A DNA stretch of 64,000 bases from Branchiostoma belcheri (taxonomy: Eukaryota; Chordata; Leptocardii; Amphioxiformes; Branchiostomatidae). Under the pieces are notes generated by a model, which was not told where the DNA came from, searched no databases, and was given only the letters and a program-made list of their open reading frames with translations. The position numbers and the translations under genes were made by a program. The stretch lies in the NCBI RefSeq assembly GCF_001625305.1, contig NW_017804165.1, positions 1,267,572-1,331,571 on the forward strand. Reading direction: 5' to 3'. Positions 47,931 through 60,600 of this stretch are shown here, one piece after another (position 1 is the first letter of the stretch; the number at the start of each line of letters is the position of its first letter).

Positions 47931-48880
47931 GCTGTGAAAGTACAATGTGAATTGTATAACAAGTGTTTATTGATTCAAATGTGAGAGAGCATGCTTCAGG
48001 GCATTCTGTAGATTTTGTCCAAGCATGGAGGTTCTACATCCATGCTCCAAGCAAGGAGCTTTAAACTTGATTTTTAATCTCCAAGGTCCAAGAAAATCTG
48101 GTCACCCAAGTTGTTTTTTCCTGTCATTTATGAAGTTCAAACAATGACGTAATGAACCACTTGAACAGAGAGGAGGAAAGGTTGTTTATTTGCACCTTTG
48201 GACTGTACTGGAGCTTTGCGATCATTTAGGCATGCGTGAACAAATACAGTAGAGATTTTCAGACTCTTCTGACGATTTTAAAAAACAAAGTTGGAGACAA
48301 GTTCACACCTCTGCAAATCCCGTCTCTTCTGAACAAGGTACGTGCACACCGGCGTCCTTGTCAAGGCCATGGTCATTTTTCTATGATAGTTCTTTTGAAA
48401 CGGTCACTCAAGCAACTGGATATGATTTTGGAACGGTTTTGACTTGATTTGACAGCGTTCTGTTAGTATCAGATGCGGAGAGAAACAGGTTGTGTAATGC
48501 GTACATCTACTACCGGTTTATGTTACCATTGTTAGCTTCCCATTTGGCAATGATCTCTTTCAAAGAAGATTCCATAAAAGAATCGTCTAAACTTTGTTTA
48601 GATACCTTACAGAGACATAAAGTTGATCTTTTGTGATTGTCAAAGAAAAGCTGCTCGATATGAATTTCTGTGGTGTGAACTTACTTTTTCTCTGTCAAGC
48701 CAACCCATGTATCTGTTACTTATGGGTCTTCAATACACACACACACAGATCTTGCATCAGTAACACAACTACCTATGTTTTAGTCAAGTTAAGGTTGCCA
48801 ATGGTGACTTGTATGGAGACTTTAATTTCGAAGAAATAAATCATTAATTTTACCTAACTGTGCGAAAAACTACAGGCACC
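47931..48880. other. Intergenic DNA before the folate-receptor-like gene
   Basis: I see no gene. AAAACTACAG just before 48877 could be an acceptor, so a 5' untranslated exon of the next gene may lie here. Confidence 0.4.
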
Positions 48881-50473
48881 ATGGCGCCCATGATGCTGGT
48901 TCTCCTAGCGGCCGTTGCCGGGGTTGCAGTGGCGGCAGACGTCCCCTGCCGTCCGATGCAGGAACTCTACCCGTCCGGGAAGGAACTGTGTGAGAGGATG
49001 TGGGACGGCGCCTTCGTGTACGAGACCGACCTGAGCAGGGCCTACACCATGTGGTTCTTCGAGCGGGACAACCCGAACGACAAGGTGTCCCACAAGCTCG
49101 GAAAGACTCCTCCGAACAAGTGTTACCTGCAATACCTGCACAAGGTGGGCTGGGGCGGTATTTACATGTGTTCTTAGCATTGATGACAAGTTACTATCGA
49201 TGTTTGACCCAAGCCACTGATTTCAAATTGTTTGCTGAACAAAGTCTTGACTCAAGTGCGAAAATTAGTCTAGACTCAAGAGGTTTGTTATATTGAACTG
49301 CGTGTTCAGCTAATTTCAGGTACGTTTTTATCACACAGGTAGCACTTTGGACCAAATGTTGCGTGTGCTTTAAAGTATAAATAGTTCAACTTTCACCGAA
49401 AGAGCGGATATTTCTTAATAGTTTAGGATCAAACTTTATATAATGCATATATCTCAACAGCGTCTACTACTACTAGTAAGTATTTTCTGTGGTGTTTTAC
49501 TATTTGTTACCTGTTAACAGACTGTTCCCGGCCCCGAGCCCGACAACTTCACAGAGTGCCACCCGTGGAAGAACCGCGCCTGCTGCCGCCAGCAGACCGT
49601 CTCTTCCCCGGAGAAGATCATCCAGAACTACGGGCCGGAGTGGCGCTGGGACCGCTGCGGGACGCTGTCGGCTGCCTGCGAGCGCTTCTTCGTGCAGGAA
49701 GCGTGTTTCTACGAGTGTGATCCAAATGCAGGTACTTACTTACTTAATACCCTCTTCATCCCTTAAGACATAAGGCCGAGACTTTTTCCTTCCATCTGGG
49801 TCTGTCCTCGGCCACCTTCTTCACTAGTGATCGCCAGGACAGTCCCACAGACGTCAGGTCATCTGACACAGTCACAGTTCTTCTCCAGGTAGTTTTGTGT
49901 CTGCCTCTATTTCTTTTCACAGCAGGTCTCCAAATAAAGGCTGTTTTGGGTATCCTTACGTCATCCATTCTTGAAACATGGCCACGCCATTGCAGGTGCT
50001 GAGACATAATAAGTCCTTACTAACACCGCTGCTTCCATATCATCCATATCCAAGTGCACTGACAGGCGATATCAACAAGGCAAAAAGACACCCATCCCGA
50101 CCTGTTTCTGTGTCAAGATGCGTTTCAACGGGCAATCAATGTGGTGTTTGCTTATGGAAAATTTCAGGCGAAGTCAACTTCTTTTGTGGATAATGGTTTC
50201 TGACCAAATTTCTTTTTACCGTAAGGTCTTTACCGCATGTACTCCGACAAGGATTTCGACGCGTCCAACCCCCGTCACAACAAGTGGCAGATTGAGGGCA
50301 TGCCGATTCGTGCGGACTACTGCGACTCCTGGTGGGCCGCCTGTAGGAACGATCTGTTCTGCGCGCTCGAGCAGGGGAACCACTACGTCTGCGCAGCGGA
50401 GTACGAAAAGGCCGATGGCCAAGGTTACTTTTATACTCTCGTCAAGTCCATCGTTAGCTGGTTTACCCAGTGA
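48881..50473 (+). CDS. Folate-receptor-family secreted protein
   Basis: Three exons, 48881-49144, 49521-49731 and 50226-50473, give 240 residues. A signal peptide (MAPMMLVLLAAVAGVAVAA) is followed by a folate-receptor/riboflavin-binding-type domain with 14 Cys: WKNRACC, WDRCGTLSAACERFF, ACFYECDPNAG and MPIRADYCDSWWAAC are family signatures. The family binds folate or related pterins and flavins outside the cell. The protein ends soon after the last conserved Cys, with only a short weakly hydrophobic tail (FYTLVKSIVSWF), so a GPI anchor is unlikely and secretion is the simplest reading. It also lacks part of the C-terminal half of vertebrate FOLR. A donor-like AAG|GTTACT lies near 50425, so an alternative ending cannot be excluded. 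The ATG has a strong context (CACCATGG). Confidence 0.88.
49733..50010 (-). mobile_element. LINE 3' end in folate-receptor-like intron 2
   Basis: Minus-strand frame LQWRGHVSRMDD, then KRNRGRHKTTWRRTV and AEDRPRWKEKV is the C-terminal end of a non-LTR retrotransposon polyprotein. The 3' end is a short (TAAG)n tail at 49733-49748 that begins one base past the GT of the exon 2 donor region. It is 5' truncated. Confidence 0.8.
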
Positions 50474-50675
50474 TCTGTGGGATTTGTGTCACACAGAAGT
50501 TACTAGTTACTAAGTACATGCCGCCCGAATAGTGACTCCACCTTCAAGCGCTTTTAATAACGGCCTCTATTGGCGCCGTACTTAGACATACTTGGTACGA
50601 AAGCAACATGTAATTCTTATAGACACATGACATTGTGTAATCACACACCTGCATGTTCTCTCTCTCTCTGTGTGT

Positions 50676-50681
50676 AATAAA
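50676..50681 (+). promoter_or_regulatory. Poly(A) signal of folate-receptor-like gene
   Basis: AATAAA about 200 bases after the stop codon, preceded by a CT run and followed by TG-rich sequence. Confidence 0.7.
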
Positions 50682-50689
50682 ATGCATGT

Positions 50690-51645
50690 TTTAGGAGATG
50701 AACGATTGTTTTTCTTTAGATATAGCGCTAGACCACATTAGACCTGGAAATATGTTTCTGAGCAGAAATCAGACAAAAAGACACACAAATCGAGTTTATT
50801 TTGCTTTTTATGTTACAGTATCCAACGAAGTCGCCCCACTGCTTGATTGTGAACAATAGAACTTTATTTTGTCTATACATCACATGTACAACTCGGTTTG
50901 AGAACCTCTTTGATGACTGTGTAATACATGTAGTCTCATAAAGCAAAACAATCTCAGTACGCAAAAGCCAGCTACAATCCAACCAGGATTGGGGTATGGA
51001 TATGTAGTCACCACTCCACACGAAGAGTGACCCAATAAAACTGCACACAATCCATCAAAGTACGTACAGGAACACATATTTACCACAAAACATGCACTGG
51101 TAGTATACAATATGACATGTGCGCCACATATACATATATCACATCATCAGTTTAAATTCTTACTTATACTTATAGATACTCAAATGGCCTTTTTACAATG
51201 CCATTAACTTCATTTTGCATAGAACTTACAACAATCAAATTCATTTCCATCCACTGATTTTTACACCACGCACTCATTAAATAATTGCAGCTAGTCACAT
51301 TCCACGAAACATATGGGTACGGATTGGTCCAATTAGAGTTAAGTTAGGGTAAATCATTTTACTGAGTAAGAGGGCATGATAACATTAGTACAGAAGATGA
51401 ACAGTGTGTGTTACAAACTGGTTAGCGGTTCAGATTGGTCGTATGTGTCCGTGCAAACTGGACCCTCTATGGCCGGCCAACTCCTGTGGCCAGTTATATT
51501 TTCAGGCCGATTTCTACTGTTTATTCAGCCTGCAAAGGAGTCTGGTGGAGACTAGGGTTTTTTACTACAGTGAACTAGTATCTCCACCATCATGTCCCCA
51601 CCAGTTCTCGTCCAAATCATGTAAACTGCAGCCCCACGTGTGAGT
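50690..51645 (-). other. Probable ENPP 3' UTR, convergent gene ends
   Basis: Minus-strand AATAAA signals occur at 51520-51525, 50863-50868 and 50795-50800. The last two would bring the ENPP transcript end close to the end of the convergent folate-receptor-like gene. No coding exon is seen. Confidence 0.5.
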
Positions 51646-54600
51646 CTATGCCCATGCCCAGAGGTCCTGGGTCTCAGGCAGGTGGACCCTGAGCCGGGTG
51701 GCCTCGGTGACGGGGAGGTCACGGTAGAACGTCAGGCCCGTCAGCAGCTCCACGTCCTTCACACGGGCCACGTGCATCGACAGGTACTCCCGCATAGGCT
51801 GCAGGGAAATAAGACAACAAAACAAAACGTGTTTAAAGTTAAACTTTTGATCCAACACAATAAAGTTCTCTCATCTAGAGATTTCGACCTGTCACTCTGA
51901 TCTTCCACAGTTGACTGACCCAGTGAAGCTTGTCACGTAGCTTCTTTGAAATGTGATGTCCACACTAGGTCAAATTAAAGGTATCTGGTAGACGATGTCG
52001 GCCCCCGTCGCGGTTGAGTGACAAAAAACAAAGTTTGTCACAGTGTCGTGTAGCATGATCATGTCAAACACTGCATGACTCATGTAATGTAATTTTCAAG
52101 CAAAGTACGAAGCTAAAACGCTGTTACAGCACACTGCCAGCACAAATGATCATGAGCTATCGTGCAAATACTGCAGCAGTCAAATGTATGGACCAGTACA
52201 ATTTCAAAGCTGGGAAGATGTTTTTTTGTAAAATATTTTCTTTCTCTTTGTAGGCGACTTCTCGAGCTTGCAGAGATAACTAGTAAGGATGTTTTGGATG
52301 AATATACCATGGTATGGACAGGCCTTAAATGTACGTGCATTGTGTGGAACAATCTACTTTGTACCAAACCTGTTGCAGGGGAGACTGACTTACCATACAG
52401 GTGGGGGTGCTGTCTGCATGCGGCAGGATGAAAGACACCACCTGCCACCTGGGACACGTCACTGTGGGAGGATTGTCCCCATCACACCTGGTGACCGTCA
52501 CGAAGTAGTGTGTGGGCAGCGGGATCCTGGTGGGCACGCCTGTCACAGTGTCCTCAACGAACCTGGGCAGAATAACGCCGTGTTTACAATCATAAGGCCC
52601 TCATAAAAGTAACGTTACTGGAAATGTTGGCAGCAAATAGTCTAATGTAGCCTCCTTCCCAAGTACTTACTTGCGTTAGCCTTACTTGCATTTACTTTCT
52701 TCGCAGACTTGTGGGGTGGCGGGGTTATTTTTATTCGGGGAGCGACGCGAGTTATGCCACGGAGGGACGGTTTTGCCGCTGAGGGACTTTGCCGGGGAGA
52801 GAGGGTTTCGCCGCATAACGGCCGTCCCTCCACAGTATGACTCGCATCGCTCCCTGAAAATATTAACGCCGCCGCCCCACAAATCTGCGAAGGAGGCTAA
52901 GTCTAATGCAAGTAAAGCTATCGCAGGTTAGTATTTGCACACTCTTTCTATAATCACGCAAAGACAATACGGCTTAACAAAATTGCGTACAAATGTGGCA
53001 AGTGAGAACGGAAAATCCGCGAACCTCATGTAGTCGGCTGTAATGTTGTCCCTCACTCCATCAAAGTTGTAGTCAAATATGGGTCCAGCGACAACATGGA
53101 CGCCTTGATACGTCTGTGCCCAACTGGCCGCTAGGCTCATTGTGAAGTTCCAAATGCCTGTAAAATGCAGCGATTGATGATATATATATGTCATATATAT
53201 CACGATCATTTCTGAAGAAAAGACATGTAGAAGGATGTCACACAGTAATGGTAGAATCTTTGTATCACATGATTGTTCATTTCCGAGCAGATGCGTTGGT
53301 TTGATCATGTTAGCTGTGAGATATAAAACAGTCATTATCATCGCCGCATTTCAGTGCATAGCGCCGATTATGGCGGGCCGTTAATGTCTCTGTTGTTACT
53401 GCTTATTTGGACACAGGATACGGTACATTGTACAATGTAGTTCTAATATGCAGGGAAAAATGGATGGTCAGACCTTCCTTGAATCCCCGGTACTGCGGCA
53501 CGACGTTAGACATGACCAAGGCGTCCATCTGTCCCGTCAGGTCCGCACTCAGACCTGGGAGGGGAAAAGGAAAACCTTCGAATTCACTGTTTGTAGTGAA
53601 AGTATCTACAGACTACTGACACAGGTCTAAGGAAATCTGACCATGTTCTCGGTGACTGTACAGTATTTCATTCAATGCACTGAGCCAATTGCTGATTGAT
53701 GCAACGTGATCTTAAATTATATCAGGTCTAATCCAACAAATGTTCCCAAAATGTGACAGAACCGAGAATATAGAAGAACTTTATTGACACAACAAAAGTA
53801 CAGCGACTTTCGTAAGGTCTATAACTACACGTAGGCATACAGACAGATACATTGGTACAACGAAATGAACCTACGTACAAGACAATAGATTAATTAACTT
53901 GTGTACTACTTGTTCTAAGGTCTAAACATTCTTTGAAAAATATTGCCCCACCTGGCGGATAGAGGAACCCTGTGGACAGGCTCGTGTTCTGGTACTCGGA
54001 GCAGGAGGCCGCCTGCCCCGCCGGGAGTCGGACGTCTGTCCGCAGGCAGTCTGCGATCTCGGACGAGAGGCCCTGCGTGGTCTGGATGAAGTATCATATT
54101 AAATCTGACAATCACGCTTATTTCATTCTTATGTACGAGATGTGCAAAGATTGTAACAGGTCGTTCGGTGTAATATAGCTAGCTGCCGCTGCGCCGCGTG
54201 CCCACAAATACTGGCTATACAGATACAGAAATGTGTATACATTGGTGTTCACTAAAGACTGCCTGCGTGAGTAAAAAACGTACCGAAACACAAGACAGGC
54301 AAGTTGGGAAACCGAAGTGCAAGAAGCTCGAGCATGCAGATGCATGTTATTTCACAGTGTTCACAGTGATCCTGATTACAGCAATGTAAAAATGTATCAT
54401 CGAGCCTATGTTATCTATTTGATAAAGGGATGCATACTTGGTCCAGTGTAAACGCCGTCCACATCGGCATGACGTACTGCTGGGAGAAGCTTGTGACGTA
54501 CTTGGCCGTTGTCAGGACACAGTATTCCGGGGTGAAGACGTTCTGGGGCGTTCCGGAAGGCAGGTGAAGTTGCTGATACTCTGAGACTGTAGGGACATGA

Positions 54601-57600
54601 CAATTTGACGAGGTAATCAAAAGATGTAGGCAGTTCTGTACAGCGTAGAACAAGTCTACCATAATCCTGAAATGACGCAACAGATGAAACTTCCGAATGA
54701 AAAAAGAGACTACTATAACTTATGCTTGTAACTGTTACCTTGTGAATCCGTCAGGTTGAGGTTTTGGTCATATGTACTCCACTGGTCAACCTGAAGACAG
54801 ATACACATGTATATCATGATGACACCATAAGACTTCGGGTGTTTCATACTACATGTACTAGTATATTATCAGTAGAGACTGGCGTGGTCTTGAGCTGTGT
54901 TGTTCAGTAGCTATATCGACTCCTCGACTCAGACCTATATATCTATTTACGTTTTCATATGGATCCATTTCTTGGTTGATTAGCTGAATGAGAAAAGGGG
55001 ACATCCTGAAGTGGCTGCTGACTATACATACTTACGTTGCACAGACACCCGGACATGGTCGCGTCGATGATAGAGTCGTAGTCAGACGCGGTGCTGGGAA
55101 ATGAGCAGGTCATGGCAGGGTCCAGACCGTCCTCCTGGGGCGGGGGAGTCGCCCTGGGCTGCCGCAGGAGGTGGTTCAGACTGCCCCTGGTGCCGTTGTT
55201 CGGGGCGGGAGTTACGCCCAGTAAATCTGCATGGATGCCGGTAAGAAAAACAAGGCGCATGAGATAGACTAAAAAGATATCAGAGTAGAGACACTGCATT
55301 CTGTAAGACTTAAGAATTGAGTTCGAAAATCTACCATACTAAAGAATACAAAATCAAACCAGACATCCGTCATAAAATGCCACAGGAAATTGCTGCTGAA
55401 GTATTGGAGGAGCGCGCGTACCGCAGAACATGTTGTACAGCTCGATGTTGCCGAAAGGGTCAACCACGAGACCCTGATGGAAGGCGGGTCCGTAAGCAGT
55501 AAACAATGCCTAGAAAGGAAGAATAATTAGATGATTAACCATTTGACTAGACCGTGTGTTACGATAAATTGAAACGATTTGTGAATGCCTCAACAGAAAA
55601 TTATATTTGTAAGCCCAAACCACGGCGCACAGGCACATACCGACATGTTTCTGAAGTCGTTGTCGTAGCCATGCTCGCCGCCTTCACAGCGACTAAAACT
55701 GTGCGTCCTAAAAATGAAAAGTTAAGGTGTATTGGCTGGAGTATGATTCCCGCAAGCACCCAAAGCCAATGTCTATACTGAACTTCGTGGCCAAAAATAT
55801 GCAATCGTGCATTTCGAGAGAAACTCTCCTTTAAGTGAAGTTTCCAACATTCAAACCTAGACTAGTTTAACCATCTGTACATAAGGGCCACTGTGGGTGC
55901 TTTTTGGTCGTCCGTTAGGTTATTTTCCCATTGATCCGTCCACTTGTCTACTGTGGCCATTTTCATTTCCAAGTCCCTGTGGTCACTGTAAACCCTCAAT
56001 CATAGACATAGATAGTTATAGAGTTCAAGCTTTGTTCCAACAGTAGACTCATGCACCGTAAATATTCGGTCGATCCCGTCAACCTTCGTCAAATGTATGG
56101 GAGTCAGCGAGTGCACCTCACATCTGACGAAGGTTGACGAGATCGACCGAAAATTTATGGTGAGTCTAGTTCTTGTGTTGGAACAAAGCTTGAACTCTAT
56201 AATTATGGAATCTACCAACTCGGATGAGCTTTCATTCGAATAGGCATAGAGATATAAACCGACAGGAATGAGAGGATAAACCACGCCACCTGGCGAACAG
56301 CCACTCATCCTGCACCGTGCACACGACGTCCTCGATCCTGCGGTTGTTGGCGTAGTGGAGCCGCTTGGGCAGTCCGGCCTGCTTAGTGTGGGGCGTGAAG
56401 TGGTCATCGGCGCACTGTGGGAAGACAGAAAGGAAGGAAACATAAGTTACCATCCAGCAACAAAAGGAACCATAACATAAAACATTAACGTCATAGCTTT
56501 CCCGTGCAAACTGCGTCCCATCATGGGATTCATGATGGGACGCAGTTCTGGCAGTTCGCTGGGGCCTCGATCCCATGCATTGTGACACTGGATGAAGATG
56601 GGAGATGCCAGATATAATCTAGCTAATCAAAGATAGATTGTTCTGAACACTTAAACAAGGTCACACTCAAACAAGGTCTGGAAAGAATTGTGTATCTTTC
56701 ACTAAATATAGCATGAAAGACTGACCGTCAGATTCTTCACCAAGCCATCGGGATCCCCTGAAAAGGCAAGGAGGTGCATTTTATCTTTCAAGGCCAGCGT
56801 TGGTGTCTACTACAGCCCCTTGGTACTACCGCACATGTAGCACAAGGCAACCGCGTAAAATGCCCCAAAGTACATGTACTAGCGTGAAGTTTCTTGTTTT
56901 CGTTTAACAGAGATGAAGTTCCAGTTGAAATCGTGGGTGTGATTTTAATGGCGGTACTTACAGACATAAGATTCCGGTGCGTAGAAGGACCTAGTGACGC
57001 GCATGAGCGTACCATCACGTGACACATACAGCGGGCTGATGTCAATCAGCTGCAACACATTTCAAAATCCAGTCGTCAATACTCACAAACTCCATTTTCA
57101 AGAAATATGCATTAGTGGATGATAGAGTGTTTCAAACATTACTTTTGTAACTTAATTAAGGAAAGTTTAACTCACGTCTTCCAGAAAAACAACTCTGTCG
57201 CAGCTCGTTGGTGTCATACCTGGAAAATAAACAAAGCCATGATGATGATCAGCGCTTCAGGCAAAAGATATTAAATGGCTAGGTTAAACGGTACACACTG
57301 ATACTGTTGTTCCTGTCCTTGGTGCTGAATGACATCCATGCTGACACTGTTGTCCCTGTCCCTGGTGCTGAATGATATTCCCACTACTGACACTGTGGTA
57401 CCTGTCCCCGGCTTCCTACATGATTTTTTATTTTATTTTATTGAAATTGCAACAATGCAATGCACGTGGAGCAGAGGCAGCTGTTGCTGGTGTTGTGTCC
57501 CGCACATAGAAACGGATACTGGACAGACAATACTCATTTTCACTTGAGTCTAGTGGGGAAATCATGTAAAGTGCCTTTCCCAAGGGCACAAGATCGGTAG

Positions 57601-60600
57601 CATGTCAGGACTCGAACTCGGGACCTCTTGATTCCGAGTCGCGCACGCTGCCATTGCGCCACACGACCCACACAACATGATGTTACATGATGTTTTTCTT
57701 ACCGTGATCTGCCACCACCACCACGTTCACACAGTCCGACAGGTTCCTGGCGAGCAGACCGTCCATGAGCCGACCGATGACCGCATCCACACGCATCATC
57801 TCCTTATACACCTGATGGAAACACACGCAGAAAAGTGGAAAAGAAGAAACACGGTCAAATGTATCCAAGTCTTGGTAGCACGCACTGATAATGTGGTCTT
57901 GAATCAGACATAATCAGCTTAAAAGGCAACATTAAAACGCTCCTAGCAGATCCTGTTGTTGATGCGATATTTCAGGTTTCTACTTACGGCTTCGCTGTCC
58001 GGTCCGTTTATGTGCCCTGCGAGATCCGGCTGGTCAAAGTACGTGATGAGCAGGCTGGGTCTACAAATCAAGAAATCAAATCTAGCGTTAGATCTACAAA
58101 AAAGTTCGCAGATAACGAAGAAAAGCATCCCAAATCAGTGAAACAAACGTGAGATTTCTACCAAAAGTCATCACTGTTAATGGCATCATGGTACTTCTAA
58201 CAGAACGAAACGAACCTACCGTTCATTTTGAGGCAGTTCTAACCATTGCAGGACTTGGTCTACCCTGTCTTCATAGGACACGCTCCTGTGACAACGATAA
58301 TTTGATTATGACGGCTTGTTCTTAATGCTGCAAATGCTACAGCAACGTGTCACCATATCGCATTCCCGGACGATCCGAAAACGAGCAGATATTAAAGTGA
58401 CAATTACAAAACATCACAAAAACATTAAGCAAGAACGAAAGTAAATGTCTCATAGTAATATCATAATTACCCATCGTAATCGTAATAGTAGCTTGGCCGC
58501 ATGCCCTGGATGTCCACATCTGACCCCGGCCAGAAGTACGTGGCCGCCTTCAGTCCCTGCTGCTCTACTGTGTTCCACAACTGGACATGAGCAAAAGAGA
58601 TGTCAAGGTGGGATCTAGCCTAGCTCCAAACCATAGATAGCTGTGCTCAATTGAACTTACAACAGAAACTTTTAGTTCTGTTCAATGGGACAACTACCAC
58701 AGAATCGGGGATTTATAGGGAGAAAACATAGGGAAGAAAACGAAAAGTACAACTAGAAAGAAAACCAAGACGTCACAAAGAAGAATACACCCACCGGCTC
58801 CCCTCCCCACCACCGAGCCTTCTTGGCTTCCGAGCTGGACAGTCTGAAGGTGGCCCTGAACACGTTATCGTACATCAGGTTGTCGACGATACCGTGTGAC
58901 TCCGGGTACAGGCCCTGGGGACAGATCGGTGTGTTTTGTAACTTACTTCTTTACGTATGTAGCAGTGAAAGACAAGCAGACTGACAAAAGAACAACAATA
59001 TACTGTGTATGTATCTTACAATAGAAATTAAGCATTACATTTGAACTTTCAAAACCTTTCGACTTATTTTTTGTGTGATATCAATAACCGCTTACTATTC
59101 AGGTAAGCATTAACAACTTTCTTTATCTAAGATTAGCGAATTATCCTTCATGAGCTAGATTTCGCAGATTGTCTTCAGGATTGTCAGCCGTTTTGTAGCT
59201 GGCAGTACTCACGGTGACCTGAGTGTAGTGGTTTGTGAAGGTCTTGGTTGGGTACTGTGCTCTCATGTACGGTGCATGGGACCCATACCTACCTGGAAAA
59301 TGCGTACGTTTGTATATGTTACTAGCGCACAGCAGGAGTTTATTAACGTTACATTTGCGTTACTACAAGCGATGAGACCGGTGTAGAAGTTCTCAAATGT
59401 TTTGCAATCTTGTAATAGTTAAAGCCACTCAGGAGTAACGTGTTTTAAGCGGATGCGGGCTAACTCACTCAGTTTGCCCAGGTAGGGCGTGACGTTCCTC
59501 AGAAGGTAGTCTGCCCGGAAGCCGTCCAGGGAGATCAGTATCAAGGGGGGCTCGGAAAATCTGAATCAGAACAAAACGCTCTTGATGTAAACCAACGTAG
59601 AAATAGAAATAGTCGAAATGCTAATCGTCGATCAAAAACCAATATGTCAGTAACACACTGCACAGTGATTGAGAGAATCGACGTAGCGGCAGTTTGTTAT
59701 CATTACTAGTATTTGGGCAGCGATAGACGATAAAACGACTCTACATTTAACGACAATGGAGCGACTGACTGTAAGAAACTGCCACCCCCAGAACTTGACG
59801 ACCACACATACCCTGGAGGACAGGAGAGCTCTGGTCCCGGCACCACGTCATCACCCAGCCAGCTCGGCACTGTCAGCGGAGGAGAGAAGTTGGTTGAGAA
59901 TCAGACAAAAATAAACGATGATAATCAATGACTATTGATTTATACCGATTGACTATAAACTGATGTCCCTAATGAGTAGAGTAGAGAAGGTTAGACTAGA
60001 TTAGAGTCTTCGGTCGGGTAGGATTGCCGTCCAGTTTTGACCGCTCCTCTTTATTCGTCAGCTCATCCGACCATCATGATGGGTTTCAGTGGGTGGTCTA
60101 GCTATAGTATCCGTACTTGACTGGGTGTTTTTTCCTGTGCCTGTCTATATATGTATAGCTGACTAGTGAGGAATACTTACCTGCTAGGAGTGAGCCTGGG
60201 TCCACAAAGTAGCCTTCGCTCCCCAAGATGTTGTTCAACCCGCCGCCAAGACGAGTCTCAAAGATGTTGGCCAAGTGGACCGCCGCAACTGCCGCATCCA
60301 CTGCTTGGTAGATTTCTATCTCCATAAGAACGCCCCCTGACGGTGCCGATCGGAAAGACACCACCTTGCAGCCTTCATAAGTGGACGCTATGTCGCTCCC
60401 TTGGAAAAGGATGTCAACCTGCAGTATAACAGCAAGATGTTTTAACGGTTAGGTGTTAAACTGCTGTGTATGTAGATTTTCGAACCCTCCATGCATTGTT
60501 TTGCGGTAATACATTAAAAGAAGTTTCAAAAGAGAGTGATGCATATCATAATAGCTCTATCTCATGTGGCCGAATGCATGTACATGTAGTATGCACCCAA

